Positions 5,276 to 7,955 of a DNA stretch of 7,955 bases are shown piece after piece; the first letter of the stretch is position 1, and each line of letters starts with the position of its first letter. The stretch lies in the NCBI GenBank assembly GCA_003649845.1, contig QMTB01000062.1, positions 1-7,955 of the forward strand, given 5' to 3'. The notes under the pieces are model-generated. The model made no database searches. It was not told where the DNA came from and was given only the letters and a program-made list of their open reading frames with translations. The stretch comes from Thermoplasmata archaeon. GTDB taxonomy: Archaea; Thermoplasmatota; E2; DHVEG-1. Made by a program: the position numbers and the translations under genes.

Positions 5276-7249
5276 TTGGTATTCACTCTATTTATCTCTA
5301 GTATACTTCTAATCTCTCCATATTATATTGTATCTGCCACTGATACCTATGATGGCAGAGACCTCGCCCTTGCTATATTGGCAAATACATCTACACTTGT
5401 TAGTACATCATACTATGATACCGATGATTATGGTAATAGACAGAGTATAATACTTAGTTCACTTGGAACCATGTCTCCAACTAATGGAGATACATTTATT
5501 CTATTAAGTACAGGTATAGCAGGAGCTAATCCTGTTACTTCTAATGAAAATAACCCTGGTTCAGAACGTGGAAGCTGGTTCAGAGGTGGACAATTTGGAT
5601 ATCCTAGAGACGAGGTTAAATTAACTATGACACTTCAAGTACCCCCTCATATGCATTACCTCTACTATGATGTACAGTTTTTCAGTGCAGAATATCCAGA
5701 GTATGTTGGTAGTAAATATAATGATAGACTCACTATAACTGTATACTCTCCATCAAAGGGTACTTCTTCTTATAGTTTTGATGTAAACAGTGGTTATTTT
5801 GTTCTTGATTCTAATGGTATCCCTGGAACAGGTTTTGATGTATTTGCTACCAGCGGTAGCCCCGGTGGAGTTGATTGGATTGATACTACACCTAGAAACC
5901 CTGGTGCAGATGCAGGGGCATCTGATCTAATACCTATAGGTGGAGTAACTCATCCTGTTTCACCGCTTGAAGAGATTACAGTAATTATAGATATAAGAGA
6001 TGCAGGTGATAACCAGTTTGATAGCGCTGCTTTTATAGATAACCTTAGATTTACAGGTTATGCTGAAACAGATATTGTTGCTCGTAAAACAGCTCAGGAT
6101 TTAAATGGCGGAGATATTAGAAGCAATGATACCATAAAATATAGTATAACAATCAGTAACACTGGCGCAGCAGATCAACAAGATAACCCTGGAAATGAAT
6201 TTGAAGATATAATACCAGATAACACTACATATATACCTAATTCTCTTACAGCTACAAGCGGTTCAGCTTTATATCTAGAGGATGAAAACAAAATTATATG
6301 GAATGGAGGTATACCTGGGGAAAGTAGTGTTTCATTAACCTTCCAGGTTCAAATAAACTCTTCTCTCCCAAATGGAACTATTATATCTAATCAAGGTAGA
6401 GTATATTGGGATAGTGATGAAGATGGGATAAATGATGCAGTAGAACTAACGGATGATCCTCATATTGATGACGGTTTAGATCAAGATGGAGATGGAGAAA
6501 CAGGTGATGATGACCCAACTAATCTAATAGTAACATCTTTTAACACACCTCCCATGGTTATAGAGGATTTCTCTGATGATACAGCTGGTGGAAATGCAAC
6601 AGCTTATTATCTTGGAAGAAAATGGTTTGAAACAGATAGTAGTACGACAGGTAGTGTATTCCAAGTAGTGTCAAGTTATCACAATAATACTCCACAGGCT
6701 TTTAAAACAAAGCTTCGTTCATCTGGAAGTCCAAAATATTGGTATTATTATCCATATGCTTTAGAAGGATTCTTCTCATTTTGGGAGATTAGTTTTAAAT
6801 GCGGTAATGCAACAGAAGCTTCAGATCTCTATCTAAACTTTACTAATAGCTATGGAAATGTTTTTGCAAGACTGAAATTTGAATATATCAATGATGGAGA
6901 TCCTCCTCTAAATCATGTATTAGCCTTATACTATTGGAGTTCATCTTCCTGGAATTGGATACAACTTGCTACTGACACAAATGGCTATTTATATAACAAC
7001 TGGTATAGATTAAAAATAGAGAGACTTGGGTCTGATAATATAAGATACTCTCTCTATAAGCAAGGTGTAGGTCTTGTAGATACTAAGGAAGATAGACCTA
7101 TCACGCCTTTTACACTTACGCGTTCAGAAGGTTCAACATTCTCTAATCTAGCGTATATAGAATGGCGTACCACTAAAAATCCTGTAGTATGTCCAATTTT
7201 TTTCTGGGATGATCATATCCTGGGTTTAACACCTGAAACAGGAGGTTGA
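5276..7249 (+). CDS. Secreted choice-of-anchor L / DUF11 / ConA-like surface protein
   Basis: At least 657 aa from the first standard start (TTG); numbering below uses it. A hydrophobic signal core ends near YIVSA (residue 21). Residues about 25-262 look like a choice-of-anchor L domain (FFSAEYPEYVGSKYND; later DIRDAGDNQFDSAAFIDNL). Residues about 265-420 are a DUF11 beta-sandwich repeat (IKYSITISNTG, PNGTIISNQGRVYWDSD) ending in an acidic stretch with a calcium-type loop DSDEDGIND (379-387) and a second DQDGDGE. Residues about 427-651 form a beta-rich, aromatic, ConA-like domain (NNWYRLKIERLG, YSLYKQGVGLVD). It holds the only two Cys, 509 and 639, a possible disulfide. There is no C-terminal membrane anchor or sorting tail. 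The start is uncertain: TTG leaves no basic n-region, whereas the in-frame ATT at 5237 gives one. It probably works at the cell surface with the upstream pilin; its ligand is unknown. Confidence 0.85.
   Translation: MVFTLFISSILLISPYYIVSATDTYDGRDLALAILANTSTLVSTSYYDTDDYGNRQSIILSSLGTMSPTNGDTFILLSTGIAGANPVTSNENNPGSERGSWFRGGQFGYPRDEVKLTMTLQVPPHMHYLYYDVQFFSAEYPEYVGSKYNDRLTITVYSPSKGTSSYSFDVNSGYFVLDSNGIPGTGFDVFATSGSPGGVDWIDTTPRNPGADAGASDLIPIGGVTHPVSPLEEITVIIDIRDAGDNQFDSAAFIDNLRFTGYAETDIVARKTAQDLNGGDIRSNDTIKYSITISNTGAADQQDNPGNEFEDIIPDNTTYIPNSLTATSGSALYLEDENKIIWNGGIPGESSVSLTFQVQINSSLPNGTIISNQGRVYWDSDEDGINDAVELTDDPHIDDGLDQDGDGETGDDDPTNLIVTSFNTPPMVIEDFSDDTAGGNATAYYLGRKWFETDSSTTGSVFQVVSSYHNNTPQAFKTKLRSSGSPKYWYYYPYALEGFFSFWEISFKCGNATEASDLYLNFTNSYGNVFARLKFEYINDGDPPLNHVLALYYWSSSSWNWIQLATDTNGYLYNNWYRLKIERLGSDNIRYSLYKQGVGLVDTKEDRPITPFTLTRSEGSTFSNLAYIEWRTTKNPVVCPIFFWDDHILGLTPETGG
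7241..7245 (+). promoter_or_regulatory. Shine-Dalgarno site for the sequon-rich membrane protein
   Basis: GGAGG encodes the final Gly-Gly of the upstream protein and ends 9 nt before the ATG at 7255. It fixes that start and indicates co-transcription with the secreted-protein gene. Confidence 0.75.
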
Positions 7250-7254
7250 ATAAA

Positions 7255-7955
7255 ATGGTTAGATCCTTCGATAGAGATCTGTTTATAAAAACTACTGCAG
7301 CTATGATCGGAGTGGTTATGATAACTTATTTCCTAGCTGATATAGTTCATCAATCTAAAATTAAAGAGTTAACAACCCAACATAATATAGAAATCGAGTC
7401 TATTCAAGATAAAAATAAGAAGTTCACCAGTGGTTTTCTAGAATCTTCAGTAATCCTAGATTCAGCTAGAGAGGATAGAGCATTTGGAAACTACTATTTC
7501 GAGTTAGCCTCATTATTTTATAATATCGCTTTATCAGAAAAAAATTCTTCTAGTATATCCTCCTATAAAAATAAGACGATTGATAATTGCAGTGAGGCCA
7601 TGCCTAAATATTTGATATCTCATATGAATTTTATAAAATCCTCAGAGTTTTTTAATTCCACGATACAATATACAGATAAACCAAACTACATTAAATTACT
7701 AAAACTCTATGTTAATCTAACAAAATCTGGTGCAAGATTAACTTTGCTACGATATAACGCCAGTAAATATCTAAAATATCTGGCAGAGAATATAACTATT
7801 ATAAATGATTCAGCTGTATTATCAGAAAATGCAACAGAGTTAATGGAAATGTTCAATGAAACTATGATCATGTATGGAATTGAACTTAGTAACTTTGAGG
7901 AACAAGAACACGAGATAGATGAATATGATATAGAAGGTTTTAGCCCAATACGTGA
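7255..7955 (+). CDS. Single-pass membrane protein with dense N-glycosylation sequons, 3'-partial
   Basis: 233 codons are visible and the frame is still open at the right edge. A short N-terminus MVRSFDRDLF precedes one membrane segment (about residues 11-31). A charged, possibly coiled-coil stretch follows (about 32-58; HQSKIKELT, IQDKNKKF), then a mostly helical domain beginning VILDSAREDRAFGNYYFELA (66-85). I recall similar SAREDRA..NYYF proteins beside pilus genes in Thermoplasmata, but know no assigned function. Ten N-X-S/T sequons fall between Asn97 and Asn203 (Asn97, 106, 111, 134, 154, 168, 179, 184, 192, 201) and none in residues 1-96. That fits an outward-facing glycosylated domain. 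The start is the ATG behind GGAGG, 5 nt after the previous stop, so it belongs to the pilin operon. Possible roles are pilus anchoring or a surface scaffold; both are guesses. Confidence 0.8.
   Translation, partial: MVRSFDRDLFIKTTAAMIGVVMITYFLADIVHQSKIKELTTQHNIEIESIQDKNKKFTSGFLESSVILDSAREDRAFGNYYFELASLFYNIALSEKNSSSISSYKNKTIDNCSEAMPKYLISHMNFIKSSEFFNSTIQYTDKPNYIKLLKLYVNLTKSGARLTLLRYNASKYLKYLAENITIINDSAVLSENATELMEMFNETMIMYGIELSNFEEQEHEIDEYDIEGFSPIR

Noticed and set aside
7241..7246. C-terminal Gly-Gly as a ubiquitin-like (SAMP-type) conjugation tail
   Set aside because: Both proteins with this ending are large exported proteins and not small beta-grasp folds; the SD overlap is a simpler cause.
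3311..7249. One gene broken by a premature TAA at 5231
   Set aside because: The second part begins with its own hydrophobic signal peptide and the first part ends with a complete Ig-type strand, so these look like two genes; readthrough is kept only as a side possibility.
7229..7249. LTPETGG C-terminus as a sortase LPxTG sorting signal
   Set aside because: No membrane helix or basic tail follows, and the terminal Gly-Gly is explained by the overlapping SD of the next gene.
1..7955. tRNA, rRNA, CRISPR array, insertion sequence or defence system
   Set aside because: Coding density is high, with one 100-bp gap and short junctions; I saw no spaced repeats, no transposase or nuclease motifs and no structured RNA.

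Overview
The window carries an archaeal type IV (Tad-like) pilus locus, with all six genes on the + strand. The archaeal origin rests on several features: the ATPase with its RDFIGYGKID / IEDISCDG motifs, the AVSEVIG pilin signal, a TATA-box promoter placed for a leaderless mRNA, and ATGA-overlapping gene starts. The DNA is AT-rich with heavy use of ATA, AGA and CTA codons. The pilin head (PHVEIVGYVD.. / LEHVGGE) resembles, from memory, proteins of Thermoplasmatota such as Marine Benthic Group D relatives. That placement is an inference, not a measurement.

Layout. Positions 1-3210 hold a tightly coupled assembly-machine operon: a secretion/pilus ATPase (cut by the left edge), then two TadC/GspF-type inner-membrane platform proteins, each starting in the ATGA stop overlap of the gene before. 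Positions 3211-3310 are a 100-bp regulatory gap with a probable T-tract terminator, a 15-bp palindrome and a BRE/TATA promoter. Positions 3311-7955 form a second transcription unit of surface proteins: a 640-aa pilin-adhesin starting at GTG, a secreted choice-of-anchor-L / DUF11 / ConA-like protein, and a single-pass membrane protein with an unusually dense set of N-glycosylation sequons, cut by the right edge.

Working together (inference). The ATPase and the two platform proteins would polymerise pilin-signal-bearing subunits. The 640-aa pilin would display a large beta-rich adhesive head. The secreted protein and the glycosylated membrane protein would be accessory surface partners. No prepilin peptidase and no small major pilin lie in the window.

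Most notable points: (i) the pilin head reads as a Russian-doll nest, an Ig-like fold split by a LamG domain that is itself split by a bacterial-type jelly-roll domain; (ii) the secreted protein lies in the same frame as the pilin gene, one TAA away, and its best signal peptide needs a non-standard ATT start; (iii) the last protein has ten N-X-S/T sequons in 105 residues, taking 10 of the 12 Asn there; (iv) a palindrome just upstream of the pilin promoter could be an operator.
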